Shown here: piece by piece, positions 43,663 through 52,595 of the stretch | How positions within the stretch are numbered: the stretch's first letter is position 1 | How the letters are laid out: every line of letters begins with the position of its first letter | DNA from: Granulicella arctica | Lineage (GTDB): Bacteria; Acidobacteriota; Terriglobia; Terriglobales; Acidobacteriaceae | Assembly: GCF_025685605.1 (NCBI RefSeq) | Contig: NZ_JAGTUT010000003.1 | Span: 124,001-188,000, forward strand | Reading direction: 5' to 3' | DNA: 64,000 bases | Notes under the pieces: model-generated | The model's input: the letters and a program-made list of their open reading frames with translations, nothing else | Told to the model about the DNA's origin: nothing | Database searches by the model: none | Position numbers and translations under genes: made by a program

Positions 43663-44403
43663 TCACCCCGGTCGGTCCGCGCAGGGCAGAGAGACGCGAA
43701 AGACTGTCCCGGCCTTGAACTCTCTGCACCGACTGTGCATCCGGATCTGACCCCGATGTCTCTCGATGATCTTCCTCGATAGCGAGAGTCCGAGACCAGT
43801 TCCTCGCGAGCCCTTGGTGGAGAAGAACGGCTCGAATACCAGGGCTAGATTGTCTGCCGCGATACCGGTTCCATTGTCCGCAATGACGATCTCAACATGC
43901 TTCTTCCGTTTGCGGATGATGATGTGGAGATGACCTTCGCTGCCTGATGCATCAACGGCGTTTCCGATCAAATTTGAAAGCACTTGGAGAATCTGTCCCG
44001 GATAGACGTTGACCTCGTACTGTCCGGATCCGTCTGTCACAACCTGTATCTTTTTACGATCGATGGCACGCTGATGGATTCGGACTGCAGCTTCCAGAAT
44101 TGGAAGAACCTGCACGATCTGCGGGGCACTCGATTCTCGTGCGAATCCCAATGTCTGGCTTGCGATCTGACCCATCATTCGCACTTGCTCGTCCGCTTGA
44201 TGAAGATAAACCCGGACAGCCTCCGAATCGGGCTCAGCCAGGGCCAGGTAGGTAAGGTGCCCCAGGGTCTCGAGCGGGTTCTTCACCTCGTGCATCGGTT
44301 CCAAGGCAAGCTGGCCTGCTGTACCGCGCTCTTCCGATAGCCGTAGGGCCTCTTCGGTAATGGCCAGCTTTTGTTGTAACTCTTCGATAGAAGCCGGAGC
44401 CAT
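43663..44403 (-). CDS. Soluble NtrB-like histidine kinase, paralogue
   Basis: A 246-aa kinase from ATG 44403. H-box His38 (LEPMHEVKNPLETLGHL), N-box SNLIGNAVDASG, G1 IADNGTGIA and G2 RGTGLGLSLS. The first 27 residues form a coiled coil. It shares order, length and His position with the kinase at 18759. It follows the pseudo-receiver at 44595 on the same strand, repeating the pairing at 18.3-19.5 kb. No membrane or sensory domain is present, so the input may come through another protein. Confidence 0.85.
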   Translation of the reverse strand: MAPASIEELQQKLAITEEALRLSEERGTAGQLALEPMHEVKNPLETLGHLTYLALAEPDSEAVRVYLHQADEQVRMMGQIASQTLGFARESSAPQIVQVLPILEAAVRIHQRAIDRKKIQVVTDGSGQYEVNVYPGQILQVLSNLIGNAVDASGSEGHLHIIIRKRKKHVEIVIADNGTGIAADNLALVFEPFFSTKGSRGTGLGLSLSRKIIERHRGQIRMHSRCREFKAGTVFRVSLPCADRPG

Positions 44404-44594
44404 GGGGGTAAGATGCTTCACTCTGACGGTACGTTGGGTCCCGTCGATTTGGACGGCTTTATAGGGAACTTATCTATTAACAGAAGCTTTGGGTATGTCA
44501 CACATCAGACAGAGCAACTGAGAACGCTGACTTATCCATTCACCATCCTTCACTTTCGACCTAGGCGCCTCGACAAACACGTTTGATCTCTCGC

Positions 44595-44963
44595 TTATAC
44601 AGTGAGGCTGACGGAGGCTGCGGCTGCCTGTCGAACCTGGGCGATCAACGTAAGCGGTCCATCGAAAGCACTGACAAATCGGGCGTCGGGCTCCGCAAGA
44701 AATTCCGGCGCGAAAGCCGTCATGACAACAGTCTGCAGCCGAGGATTAGCATTGCGACCGATCCTGATTGCTGCCTGTTGTTCTGCGGGCCTGATCGTGT
44801 GACAGAGGACGAGGACCTTAATCTTTTCAGCATGAAGCTGATACAAATCTTCCATCTCAGAGATTGCCGATACGTGAAAGCCCGCTCGGCTAAGCACCTG
44901 GCTTCGAGTGCCCAGCAATAACGGATCAAGTCCATAGATCAAAACACGCGCCACATTAGGCAT
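44595..44963 (-). CDS. Pseudo-receiver, LCHT family, paired with a kinase
   Basis: A 122-aa receiver-like protein. Strand 1 is ARVLIYGLDPLLLG and strand 3 is VLVLCHTIRPAEQ with Cys54-His55 at the Asp position; the Lys region reads FVSAFDGPLTLI. All phosphorylation residues are gone. Paralogous to 18261 and 20679. It is transcribed 190 bp upstream of the kinase at 43663. Confidence 0.75.
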   Translation of the reverse strand: MPNVARVLIYGLDPLLLGTRSQVLSRAGFHVSAISEMEDLYQLHAEKIKVLVLCHTIRPAEQQAAIRIGRNANPRLQTVVMTAFAPEFLAEPDARFVSAFDGPLTLIAQVRQAAAASVSLTV

Positions 44964-45158
44964 CTATTTTGTACCTTTCTTTAGGCCCAGAAAGAGCCTA
45001 GCGATTGGCAGACGGAAAGCTGCGTCTCATAGCCGACATCAAATCCAACAAATAAAAGGTAATGTTGGTAGGACAGTGAACAACCTGTCTTGTTTACTCA
45101 GCCGTGACCAGTTGCCGGTCTTTTCGGCTCCCTTTGCGCTCTGAAGCAAAGGAACCTC

Positions 45159-45872
45159 TTGTCGTCTCGCACTCAAAACCTTCTTCTCGCATCGCTCAGC
45201 GATTCCAACCGAGACTTACTCCTGAGCCAATGCGTCGAAGTGGATCTCCCGTTGCGGACATCCCTTGCCAAGGCGGAGCAGATACCCGAGTACGCCTATT
45301 TCATGACCTCTGGGTTTGCGTCCGTGGTTGCCTCCAACCCCGATGGGGACACCGCGGAGGTAGGACTCATCGGTAGGGAAGGTCTGGTTGGCGGATTTCA
45401 TCTGCTCGGACCGGCGAAATCCCCCACAGAAGTCTTTATCCAACTTGATGGAACAGGGCTACGTATCGGGATGGCGCAGCTACGTCAGGCTTTCCGTTCG
45501 TCACCCGAGATCCAGGCGAGGGTCATGGAATTCGTTCAATCGCAGGGACTAGTTCTGGGACAGATCGCAGGCTGCCATCGCTTTCACGAGGCGGAAGAGC
45601 GGCTCGCGCGATGGCTCCTCATGGCTCAGGATCGAACTGATTCGGATGTGCTGTACCTGACACAAGAGTTTCTGGGGATGATGTTAGGAGCCCGTCGAAC
45701 GACCGTCACCATGATCGCCGGTGCCATGCAGCGGAGCGGCCTTATTGAATACAACAGAGGAACTGTGAAGATACCGAATCGGGCCAACCTGATTGCCGCC
45801 GCACGCGACTGCTATCCCGTCGTCAAGGGACTGTTCGATGGACTCTATCAGAAGGAAGTTGATAGCTGGTAA
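45159..45872 (+). CDS. Crp/Fnr-family transcription regulator, second copy
   Basis: A 237-aa protein starting at a TTG (SSRTQNLLLASLSD). The N-terminal barrel (YFMTSGFASVVASNPDGDTA, VGLIGREGLVGGF) precedes a dimer helix and a Crp-type winged helix (QEFLGMMLGARRTTVTMIAG). Similar in length and layout to the protein at 15449. No Fnr cysteines. It reads away from the pseudo-receiver gene at 44595. Confidence 0.83.
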   Translation: MSSRTQNLLLASLSDSNRDLLLSQCVEVDLPLRTSLAKAEQIPEYAYFMTSGFASVVASNPDGDTAEVGLIGREGLVGGFHLLGPAKSPTEVFIQLDGTGLRIGMAQLRQAFRSSPEIQARVMEFVQSQGLVLGQIAGCHRFHEAEERLARWLLMAQDRTDSDVLYLTQEFLGMMLGARRTTVTMIAGAMQRSGLIEYNRGTVKIPNRANLIAAARDCYPVVKGLFDGLYQKEVDSW

Positions 45873-45917
45873 GGGCGCGGCTATAGACGCGTCACTGGCG
45901 AGCGCATCTGATCGCAA

Positions 45918-46448
45918 ATGGTAGCCAACAAGAGTCCCGTTTCCCAATCAGTGAACGCTAATATCCGATCTATAGCTGAGATGGAGTCCACTTTAGAGGA
46001 ACGGCGCACCTTGGTCGATCGCATAGCCGATCTGATCGGCGGCTTTTCCGGGAGTATGACCTTCGTCTTCCTTCACATGTGCTGGTTCTTAGCCTGGTTC
46101 TTAATTAACACGGGCGTAATTCCTGCGGTAAAGCAGTTCGATCCCTATCCGTTTATTCTGCTGGCGATGATCGTCTCTGTGGAAGGGGTGCTTCTCAGTA
46201 CGTTTGTTCTTATGAAGCAGAACCGTATGCAAAAACGCATCGATCTGCGAGATCAGCTCGATCTCCAGATCAACCTGCTTTCGGAAAAAGAGATCACTAA
46301 GGCCCTCCAACTTCTGCTGGCGATCGCGAACAAGCTAGAGGTCATACCTAGTCCTGAAGACGATCAAGAGCTTCAAGAGATGTCCTCTACGACCTCGGTC
46401 GATCTACTGGCAGAGAGAGTACAGACTGACTTGCCCGTCAAGAACTAA
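45918..46448 (+). CDS. DUF1003 membrane protein
   Basis: A 176-aa protein with two membrane segments, about 49-68 (TFVFLHMCWFLAWFLINTG) and 79-99 (FILLAMIVSVEGVLLSTFVL), followed by the DUF1003 signature KQNRMQKRIDLRDQLDLQIN. It ends with a charged tail. The family is widespread and without a proven function. It starts 46 bp after the Crp/Fnr gene, so they may share a transcript. Confidence 0.85.
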   Translation: MVANKSPVSQSVNANIRSIAEMESTLEERRTLVDRIADLIGGFSGSMTFVFLHMCWFLAWFLINTGVIPAVKQFDPYPFILLAMIVSVEGVLLSTFVLMKQNRMQKRIDLRDQLDLQINLLSEKEITKALQLLLAIANKLEVIPSPEDDQELQEMSSTTSVDLLAERVQTDLPVKN

Positions 46449-46624
46449 GCCCACTTCTCAAAGCCTTTGCGATGTCGACCGTTCTCAACCTCGCAATCAT
46501 CCTGTGAATGCGGAATTGGCAGCAAGGCAACGCGGCCAAGCTTTCTAAGCTCTCACGAGGCCTGGGCGGACTCCGCCTATCAACATGTCCGTGGTGCGAC
46601 TATACCCAATCCTCTGGAGATCCT

Positions 46625-47548
46625 ATGTACTATACCGATAAGAAATTGCAATTTCCCGTCACAGTTGAGAAGCCCAACCCGGTCTTCGCCCGTATGCTTC
46701 AACAAGCTATTGGAGGTGTCGAGGGTGAAATTCGCGTCTGCCTGCAATATTTCTTTCAAGCCTGGGGCTCTCGCGGTCCGGCAAAGTACCGTGACATGCT
46801 CTTGAATACTGCAACAGAAGAAATCTCACATATCGAGATGCTTGCCACGGCTGTCGCCCTCAACCTCGAGAAGGCACCTGTGTCCTTTCAGGAAGAGATG
46901 GCAGCCGATCCTATTGCCGGTGCCGTTATGAATGGAATGGATATGCGCCATATCCTTTCAACTGGTCTCGCTGCTATGCCCTCGGATGCTAACGGGGTTC
47001 CGTTCAACATGTCTCACATTTACGCAAGCGGGAACATCGCGGGAGATATGTACTGCAACGTGGCAGCCGAGGCCACGGGCCGTGTACTCGCCGTCCGTCT
47101 CTATAACGCGACAGACGACCCGGGTATGAAAAAGATGCTCGCGTTCAACATCGCACGGGACACGATGCATCAGCAGCAGTGGCTTGCCGTCCTCGAAGAA
47201 CTTGGCCCCTCTCACCTCCCAGTACCCAACTCATTCCCGCAGTCCCAAGAGAATCAGGATTACAGCTACAAATTTTTCATCACGACGACTGACAAGCAGG
47301 TCGGCAACCAGGAAGGACAGGCCTGGACATCAGGCACTGCACCGGACGGGCACGGCCAGTTCGAACCGTTCATCGCGGGCCCCCTTGAAGGCGCGGGCGA
47401 ACCGAAACTCGGGTTTGGGCGACCGGATACCTTCGGGCAAAAGGAGCAAGCGATGGGTTCGCCCGTGGGCTTGTACGAGAAGGGCAAAGATCTTCTGTCA
47501 CGTGCCACTCATCCCAACCTCATGAGCGACAAGGACGAAATCGCCTAA
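46625..47548 (+). CDS. Manganese catalase
   Basis: A 307-aa di-manganese catalase that breaks down hydrogen peroxide. The ligand regions are visible: GGVEGEIRVCLQYFFQ, ATEEISHIEMLATAV, MYCNVAAEATGRVLAV and ARDTMHQQQWLAVLEE. The start is ATG 46625 after TGGAGAT; the longer frame to 46508 is not needed. Length and order fit the family. A strong hairpin at 47566-47589 follows. Confidence 0.93.
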   Translation: MYYTDKKLQFPVTVEKPNPVFARMLQQAIGGVEGEIRVCLQYFFQAWGSRGPAKYRDMLLNTATEEISHIEMLATAVALNLEKAPVSFQEEMAADPIAGAVMNGMDMRHILSTGLAAMPSDANGVPFNMSHIYASGNIAGDMYCNVAAEATGRVLAVRLYNATDDPGMKKMLAFNIARDTMHQQQWLAVLEELGPSHLPVPNSFPQSQENQDYSYKFFITTTDKQVGNQEGQAWTSGTAPDGHGQFEPFIAGPLEGAGEPKLGFGRPDTFGQKEQAMGSPVGLYEKGKDLLSRATHPNLMSDKDEIA

Positions 47549-47565
47549 TTCGGCTTCTCGGATTG

Positions 47566-47589
47566 GAAGGCCCGCATTAGCGGGCCTTC
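47566..47589 (+). terminator. Terminator-like hairpin
   Basis: Perfect 10-bp stem GAAGGCCCGC / GCGGGCCTTC with loop ATTA, 17 bp after the catalase stop; a poor T-run follows. Confidence 0.7.
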
Positions 47590-47680
47590 GCTCTTGCAAC
47601 AACACCAAAGCTCGCTTGTGCTAGTTCCGTCCGTATGGGCGCGCGTTGAATGACCAATTAACCCCGCCAGGAGATTGAGA

Positions 47681-49465
47681 ATGCATAGATTTGGAGTGTG
47701 GGCTCCCAAGGCAGAGAAGGTTTCACTGAACTGGCGTAACCAAACATTGCCCATGAACAGCCCGAACAGCCGGGGATGGTGGATCTTAGATGTGGCCGAG
47801 GCAGGTTGTGGAGACAGGTACGCATTTCTGTTGGACGATGATCCCACCTGTTACCCCGACCCGCGCGGCCTGCGTCAACCGGAGGGAGTTCACGGACCGT
47901 CTGAACTCTATGACCACAGCCATTTCAAATGGCACGACCAGCTTTGGCGAGGATCCCCGAAGATAGGTTCCGTAATCTACGAGCTTCACATCGGCACTTA
48001 TAGCACTGCAGGCACCTTCGATGGAGCAATTGAACACCTGCAGCACCTTGTTGATCTAGGCATCACGCATGTAGAAGTCATGCCGGTTGCGGCATGGGCA
48101 GGCAAGCAGGGGTGGGGCTACGACAGCGTCGGCCTGTTTGCCACGCATGAGCCCTATGGTGGGCCGGACGGGTTCAAGCGTTTTGTCGATGCCTGTCATG
48201 CCAAAGGGATAAGCGTGATCTTGGACGTGGTTTATAACCACTTCGGCCCTTCGGGCAACTACGCGATCAAGTTCGGGCCGTACCTCAATACAAACCGTAA
48301 GACTCCATGGGGCGATGCCGTCAATCTCGATGAAGAAGGCAGCGATGAGGTGCGCCGCTTCTTTGTGGACAATGCCTTGATGTGGCTCAAGGATTATCAC
48401 TGCGACGGGCTGAGATTCGATGCGGTACATGCTTTTCTTGATCTGTCAGCGGTTCACTTCATGGAGCAGCTCTCGATCGAAGTAGAGCGACTCAGTGCAA
48501 CTCTGGCTCGGGATTTCCACCTTATCGCTGAGAGTGACCTTAACGATCCCCGCGTGGTTCGCTCTCGCGAAGCAAATGGCTACGGTATGGACTCACAGTG
48601 GAACGACGACTTCCACCACTCGCTCTTCGCTCTGCTCTACAGCCCCAAAGAGGGAGAGGGCGGGTACTACGACGATTTTGGGTCGATTAGGGATCTCCAC
48701 AAGTCTCTGAAGCATGCCTACGTCTTCGATGGACAGTATTCGGGTTACCGCAAGCGCCGGCATGGACGCCCTGCCGATGGGCTCTCCGCTCACCACTTCA
48801 TCCACTTCGATCAAAACCATGATCAGGTAGGGAATCGGGCAAAGGGAGAGCGACTGGAACACCTGATTGGTCTCGATGCCGCCAAAGTAGCTCTTGGTCT
48901 CCTCCTCACAGCGCCCTTTATCCCGATGTTGTTCATGGGTGAAGAATGGTCCACATCTGCCCCCTTTCTATATTTCGCAAACCATGAGGACGAAGAACTA
49001 CGCAGGCAGGTCGCTGAAGGGAGACAGCGCGAATTTGCAGCTTTTGGATTCGATGGGGACATTCCGAATCCCGAGGAGGATGAAACCTACGAGAAGTCCA
49101 AGTTGAAATGGGAAGAGCAGAGTGAAGGGAAGCACCAGGAGATGCTTACCTGGGTAAAGTCGTTGATCAAACTGCGTCGCAGCCGCGTTTGCTTCAATGA
49201 TGGGGACATGCATCATCTTGAGGTCTCAAGCAATGAGGAGAACCAAACTCTTGTCATGCAGCGAGACGAGGCACGGGTGCTGATCAACTTTGGCGCCAAA
49301 CCGCAGCAGTTTGCTTTGCTGGAGGGTGAGGTTCGGGAACTTGCCTCGCGCGAGAGCATTGAGGAACGTGACAACCAGCTGATCCTGCCGCCAATGACGT
49401 TAGCTGTCTTGTTGTCCAGTTCTGAAGAAGTAGAAAACCGCCAAGTAGCTCAACGACCTAAATGA
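47681..49465 (+). CDS. treZ: Malto-oligosyltrehalose trehalohydrolase (TreZ)
   Basis: A 594-aa GH13 enzyme that releases trehalose from maltooligosyltrehalose in the TreYZ pathway. The start is ATG 47681 with AGGAG at 47669-47673. An N-terminal carbohydrate-binding-like domain (GVWAPKAEKVSLNWRN) precedes the barrel: DVVYNHFGPSGNY (region I), GLRFDAVHAFLD (region II, nucleophile), LIAESDLNDPR (region III, acid) and FDQNHDQVGNRAKGERL (region IV). The MGEEWS loop is typical of TreZ. Neither TreY nor TreS is in the window, so the partner is elsewhere. Trehalose fits the desiccation theme here. Confidence 0.92.
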   Translation: MHRFGVWAPKAEKVSLNWRNQTLPMNSPNSRGWWILDVAEAGCGDRYAFLLDDDPTCYPDPRGLRQPEGVHGPSELYDHSHFKWHDQLWRGSPKIGSVIYELHIGTYSTAGTFDGAIEHLQHLVDLGITHVEVMPVAAWAGKQGWGYDSVGLFATHEPYGGPDGFKRFVDACHAKGISVILDVVYNHFGPSGNYAIKFGPYLNTNRKTPWGDAVNLDEEGSDEVRRFFVDNALMWLKDYHCDGLRFDAVHAFLDLSAVHFMEQLSIEVERLSATLARDFHLIAESDLNDPRVVRSREANGYGMDSQWNDDFHHSLFALLYSPKEGEGGYYDDFGSIRDLHKSLKHAYVFDGQYSGYRKRRHGRPADGLSAHHFIHFDQNHDQVGNRAKGERLEHLIGLDAAKVALGLLLTAPFIPMLFMGEEWSTSAPFLYFANHEDEELRRQVAEGRQREFAAFGFDGDIPNPEEDETYEKSKLKWEEQSEGKHQEMLTWVKSLIKLRRSRVCFNDGDMHHLEVSSNEENQTLVMQRDEARVLINFGAKPQQFALLEGEVRELASRESIEERDNQLILPPMTLAVLLSSSEEVENRQVAQRPK

Positions 49466-49476
49466 CAAAGTCAAAC

Positions 49477-49503
49477 GGGCGTTCTTCGTGGAGAAGAACG
49501 CCC
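49477..49503 (+). terminator. Terminator-like hairpin
   Basis: Perfect 11-bp stem GGGCGTTCTTC / GAAGAACGCCC with a 5-base loop, 11 bp after the treZ stop; no T-run. Confidence 0.65.
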
Positions 49504-49613
49504 ACTTACTGGATGGGAGGAATCCATCACTGTAGGGCACAGCATGACAAACTTTACAGGCTTATGGCCCTCTCATAGAACGGCGAATCAACGATCGTAC
49601 GCCGGAGGTCATC

Positions 49614-50057
49614 TTGGAAGCATCCGTTCGCGCGATTCTGTCTTATATTTTTCTGGTTCTCGTCGTCCGGATCGTGGGGCGTCGGCCCGGCAAGCAGATC
49701 ACCCCATTTGAATTTGTCCTCGTCTTCTTCATGGGAGGTCTGGCACTCACCGCGATGGTGGGCGACGACGCTTCTCTCACGAACGCGTTCATCCAGATCC
49801 TAACTGTGGCTCTTGCCCATTTTCTTATCGCGATTGCGCGAACAAAGTCGAGTCGGCTCGCCCGACTGCTGGATGGCACTCCACTGATTCTTCTTGAGAA
49901 TGGGATGTGGCGTTCCAACACTCTCAGCAAGATGCGCATTCAGGACGATGACGTGATGGCTCAAGCCCGGGATCAAGGGGTCTCCACGCTGGACAAGATT
50001 GAAATCGCCATTCTGGAACGGAATGGGCAAATCAGCATCATCGAGGGATCAAAGTGA
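49614..50057 (+). CDS. DUF421 (YetF-like) membrane protein, copy 1
   Basis: A 147-aa protein starting at TTG 49614. It has three short N-terminal membrane segments (ILSYIFLVLVVRIVG, FEFVLVFFMGGLALTAM, FIQILTVALAHFLIAI) and a soluble DUF421 domain (DGTPLILLENGMWRSNTL, QARDQGVSTLDKIEIAILE). The family includes B. subtilis YetF and spore proteins; its role is unknown. It overlaps the next gene by 4 bp. Confidence 0.8.
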   Translation: MEASVRAILSYIFLVLVVRIVGRRPGKQITPFEFVLVFFMGGLALTAMVGDDASLTNAFIQILTVALAHFLIAIARTKSSRLARLLDGTPLILLENGMWRSNTLSKMRIQDDDVMAQARDQGVSTLDKIEIAILERNGQISIIEGSK

Positions 50058-50587
50058 GCGAAGTCGCATTTGAGAAGCCTGTAGAAGATTCCGTGCCGAA
50101 AATTAACGCCGAGGTGGCCGTCGGCGAGGACCTTGCATTTCAGCGGAAATGGTGGAAGTTCGAGGGGGTGATGTGGTGGGTCATCTCGTTCCTGCTTCTG
50201 TTGAACTTCGCCGGGGTGCTGGGGCGGGGTCCGGCCGCTCACGCCACGCTGAGTAATGAAGCCATGTTGGTCAAGTACGAACGTGTTGAGCGGACCGGGA
50301 CGCCCTCAATCTTAGAGGTCCAGTTTCAGCCGAGTACATTCGGAAAAGGGCAGGTCAGACTTCATGTCAGTCAGAGTGTCGTGGATGAACTCGGAGCGCA
50401 ACGGGTGATCCCATCTCCTTCGGACACTTCCGTTGGACGGGGTGGTCTGACTTATACGTTCTCTGCAGATGAAGCCCCCGGCGCCGTTCAGTTTGCCTTG
50501 CAGCCCTCGAAACGTGGGATCTTTCACTTCACCTTACAGATTCCAGGAACACCGCCGCTCTCGGCACGTGTTGTCGTTATGCCCTAA
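50054..50587 (+). CDS. Single-pass membrane protein, hypothetical
   Basis: A 177-aa protein starting at a GTG that overlaps the DUF421 stop. One membrane segment is at about residues 40-57 (VMWWVISFLLLLNFAGVL), with about 38 cytoplasmic residues before it and a beta-rich extracytoplasmic domain after it (FGKGQVRLHVSQSVVDELG, GIFHFTLQIPGTPPLSARV). It is enclosed by two DUF421 genes and is probably their partner. Confidence 0.65.
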   Translation: MSEVAFEKPVEDSVPKINAEVAVGEDLAFQRKWWKFEGVMWWVISFLLLLNFAGVLGRGPAAHATLSNEAMLVKYERVERTGTPSILEVQFQPSTFGKGQVRLHVSQSVVDELGAQRVIPSPSDTSVGRGGLTYTFSADEAPGAVQFALQPSKRGIFHFTLQIPGTPPLSARVVVMP

Positions 50588-50623
50588 GCGAGAACGCCTG
50601 ACGTACAGTTTCCAAGGAGATGC

Positions 50624-51076
50624 ATGTTCACGATCATCTATGCCATCGCAGGCTATTTCTTTCTGATGCTAACTGTGAGACTCCTCACTCGCAGGCCCGG
50701 AGCGCAGATGACGATGTTCGAATTCGTGATCGTATTTCTGGTTGGAGGCGTCGTCATCCTCGCTACGACGGGCGGTGACCGCTCGATCACGAATTGCGGT
50801 ATGGCCATCCTCACAGTGGGTCTGCTGCATAACATCGTAGCTTGGGTAAAAGCTCGTTCCCCGAAGTTTGGCGCGCTCGTGGATGGAACACCGCTCGTGC
50901 TCCTGAAGGATGGGGCTTGGGTGGATGAGGTCATGCGGGGCATGAAGATGGCCCCTGAGGACATCATGGCTGCAGCCAGGGCGAAGGGGATCAACTCGAT
51001 CTTCGACGTCAAATACGCCATCCTGGAACGGAATGGCACCATCAGCATTATTAAGGCTAAGAAGGGTGAAGCATGA
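50624..51076 (+). CDS. DUF421 (YetF-like) membrane protein, copy 2
   Basis: A 150-aa paralogue of the protein at 49614 (FEFVIVFLVGGVVILATTGG, DGTPLVLLKDGAWVDEVM, KYAILERNGTISIIKAK). AAGGAG precedes the ATG. The two copies share an ending, (A)ILERNGxISII. Its stop overlaps the MFS transporter start by 4 bp, so the four genes from 49614 to 52512 form an operon. Confidence 0.8.
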   Translation: MFTIIYAIAGYFFLMLTVRLLTRRPGAQMTMFEFVIVFLVGGVVILATTGGDRSITNCGMAILTVGLLHNIVAWVKARSPKFGALVDGTPLVLLKDGAWVDEVMRGMKMAPEDIMAAARAKGINSIFDVKYAILERNGTISIIKAKKGEA

Positions 51077-52512
51077 GCAACACAGCTCAGGAGCGAGAGA
51101 TCGAAACGAACATCCCGGAACGTATGGACCGGCTTCCGTGGTCGAGGTGGCACGTTCGCATCATTACTGCTCTTGGCACCTCTTGGCTGCTGGACGGATT
51201 GGAAGTCACTCTCGTAGGTTCTCTCTCCGGAGTCCTGGAGAGTAAACATGGACTTTCCCTGACTGATCCTCAAGTGACCGCGGCAGCGACGATCTACCTG
51301 GCTGGAGCTGTGTGTGGTGCGCTTTTCTTCGGCCACCTTACGGATCGTCTCGGACGAAAGAAGTTGTTCTTAGTCACTTTAGCCACATATTCGGTGGCAA
51401 CGATCTGCACTGCACTTTGGATGAACTTCCTCTTCTTTGTTGTCTGCCGCTTCTTTACAGGCCTCGGCATCGGAGGCGAATATGCAGCGATCAACTCCGC
51501 AGTTGACGAGCTAATTCCAGGCAAGGTGCGTGGAACTGTCGACCTCTTTGTCAACGCTACCTTCTGGATCGGCGCAACGGTCGGTTCGATCGCGGCCTTC
51601 CTCCTGTTGGGCGGACACGGCCTGCCGCTCGATACGAGTTGGCGCTATGCCTTTGGCATCGGCGGCGCGCTCGGTCTGGGCGTTCTACTGCTTCGCTTGA
51701 AAGTCCCTGAGAGCCCTCGCTGGCTGATGCTGCGCGGGAAGGAAAAAGATGCAGATCGGGTAGTCGACTCCATTGAGGATGAGGTCAAGAAAAGCGGGAA
51801 GGAAATCGTTGTCCCGTCTGCCGACAAGTTGAAGCTCACCACGAGAGACCACACTCCTCTCAAAGAGATCTTCTCAAATATGCTGGGGGAGAACAGAGCC
51901 CGGTCCTTCCTCGGATTGGCTCTGATGGTGGGTCAGTCATTTTTCTTCAATGCGGTCTTCTTCACCTACGCACTGATCGGGAAAAAGTTCTATCACCTTG
52001 GCAATGACAAGCTGCCACTGCAACTTCTTCCATTTGCAGTGGCCAGCTTCCTCGGCCCACTGCTCCTCGGAAGGCTTTTCGACACAGTTGGTCGAAAACC
52101 GATGATCACGGCGACGTACGGGATCGCTGGACTTATGTTAGCTGGTGTGTGCTACCCGTTTGCGCACGGCATGATCGGCCTGAAGGGGCTTGGTATCTGC
52201 TTTACGATCATCTTCTTTGTTGCATCCTCTGCGGCAAGCGCTGCCTACCTGACTGTCAGCGAGATCTTTCCGCTCGAAATGAGGGCCTTTGCCATTGCTG
52301 TCTTCTATGCGGTTGGCACGCTGATCGGGGGAGTGGGTGCGCCTCTCCTCTTCGGGGAGCTCATTGCAACGGAATCGAAGACTCATGTTGCGGAAGGATG
52401 GGCTTTGGGAGCGGCCTTAATGCTCTTCGCGGCAGCGATGGAGGGTTGGATCGGAGTAGAAGCCGCTGGGCAGTCTTTGGAGTCCGTTTCGAAACCACTT
52501 CAAAGCCGCTGA
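51073..52512 (+). CDS. MFS transporter, sugar/metabolite symporter type
   Basis: A 479-aa permease with about 12 hydrophobic segments. The loop motifs GHLTDRLGRKKLF (after segment 2) and GRLFDTVGRKPMI (after segment 8) are both present, as in the sugar porter/metabolite:H+ symporter branch. FTGLGIGGEYAAINSAVDEL is the segment 4-5 motif of that branch. It ends the DUF421 operon. Substrate unknown; sugar acids are typical for this branch. Confidence 0.85.
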   Translation: MSNTAQEREIETNIPERMDRLPWSRWHVRIITALGTSWLLDGLEVTLVGSLSGVLESKHGLSLTDPQVTAAATIYLAGAVCGALFFGHLTDRLGRKKLFLVTLATYSVATICTALWMNFLFFVVCRFFTGLGIGGEYAAINSAVDELIPGKVRGTVDLFVNATFWIGATVGSIAAFLLLGGHGLPLDTSWRYAFGIGGALGLGVLLLRLKVPESPRWLMLRGKEKDADRVVDSIEDEVKKSGKEIVVPSADKLKLTTRDHTPLKEIFSNMLGENRARSFLGLALMVGQSFFFNAVFFTYALIGKKFYHLGNDKLPLQLLPFAVASFLGPLLLGRLFDTVGRKPMITATYGIAGLMLAGVCYPFAHGMIGLKGLGICFTIIFFVASSAASAAYLTVSEIFPLEMRAFAIAVFYAVGTLIGGVGAPLLFGELIATESKTHVAEGWALGAALMLFAAAMEGWIGVEAAGQSLESVSKPLQSR

Positions 52513-52595
52513 TCGAAGAAACTACCGAAATACCATGGCAGGGAATTGATTGTGCTTTTCGACTGGAGTGGACAAGAGTATCGAATGCGTGAGTT

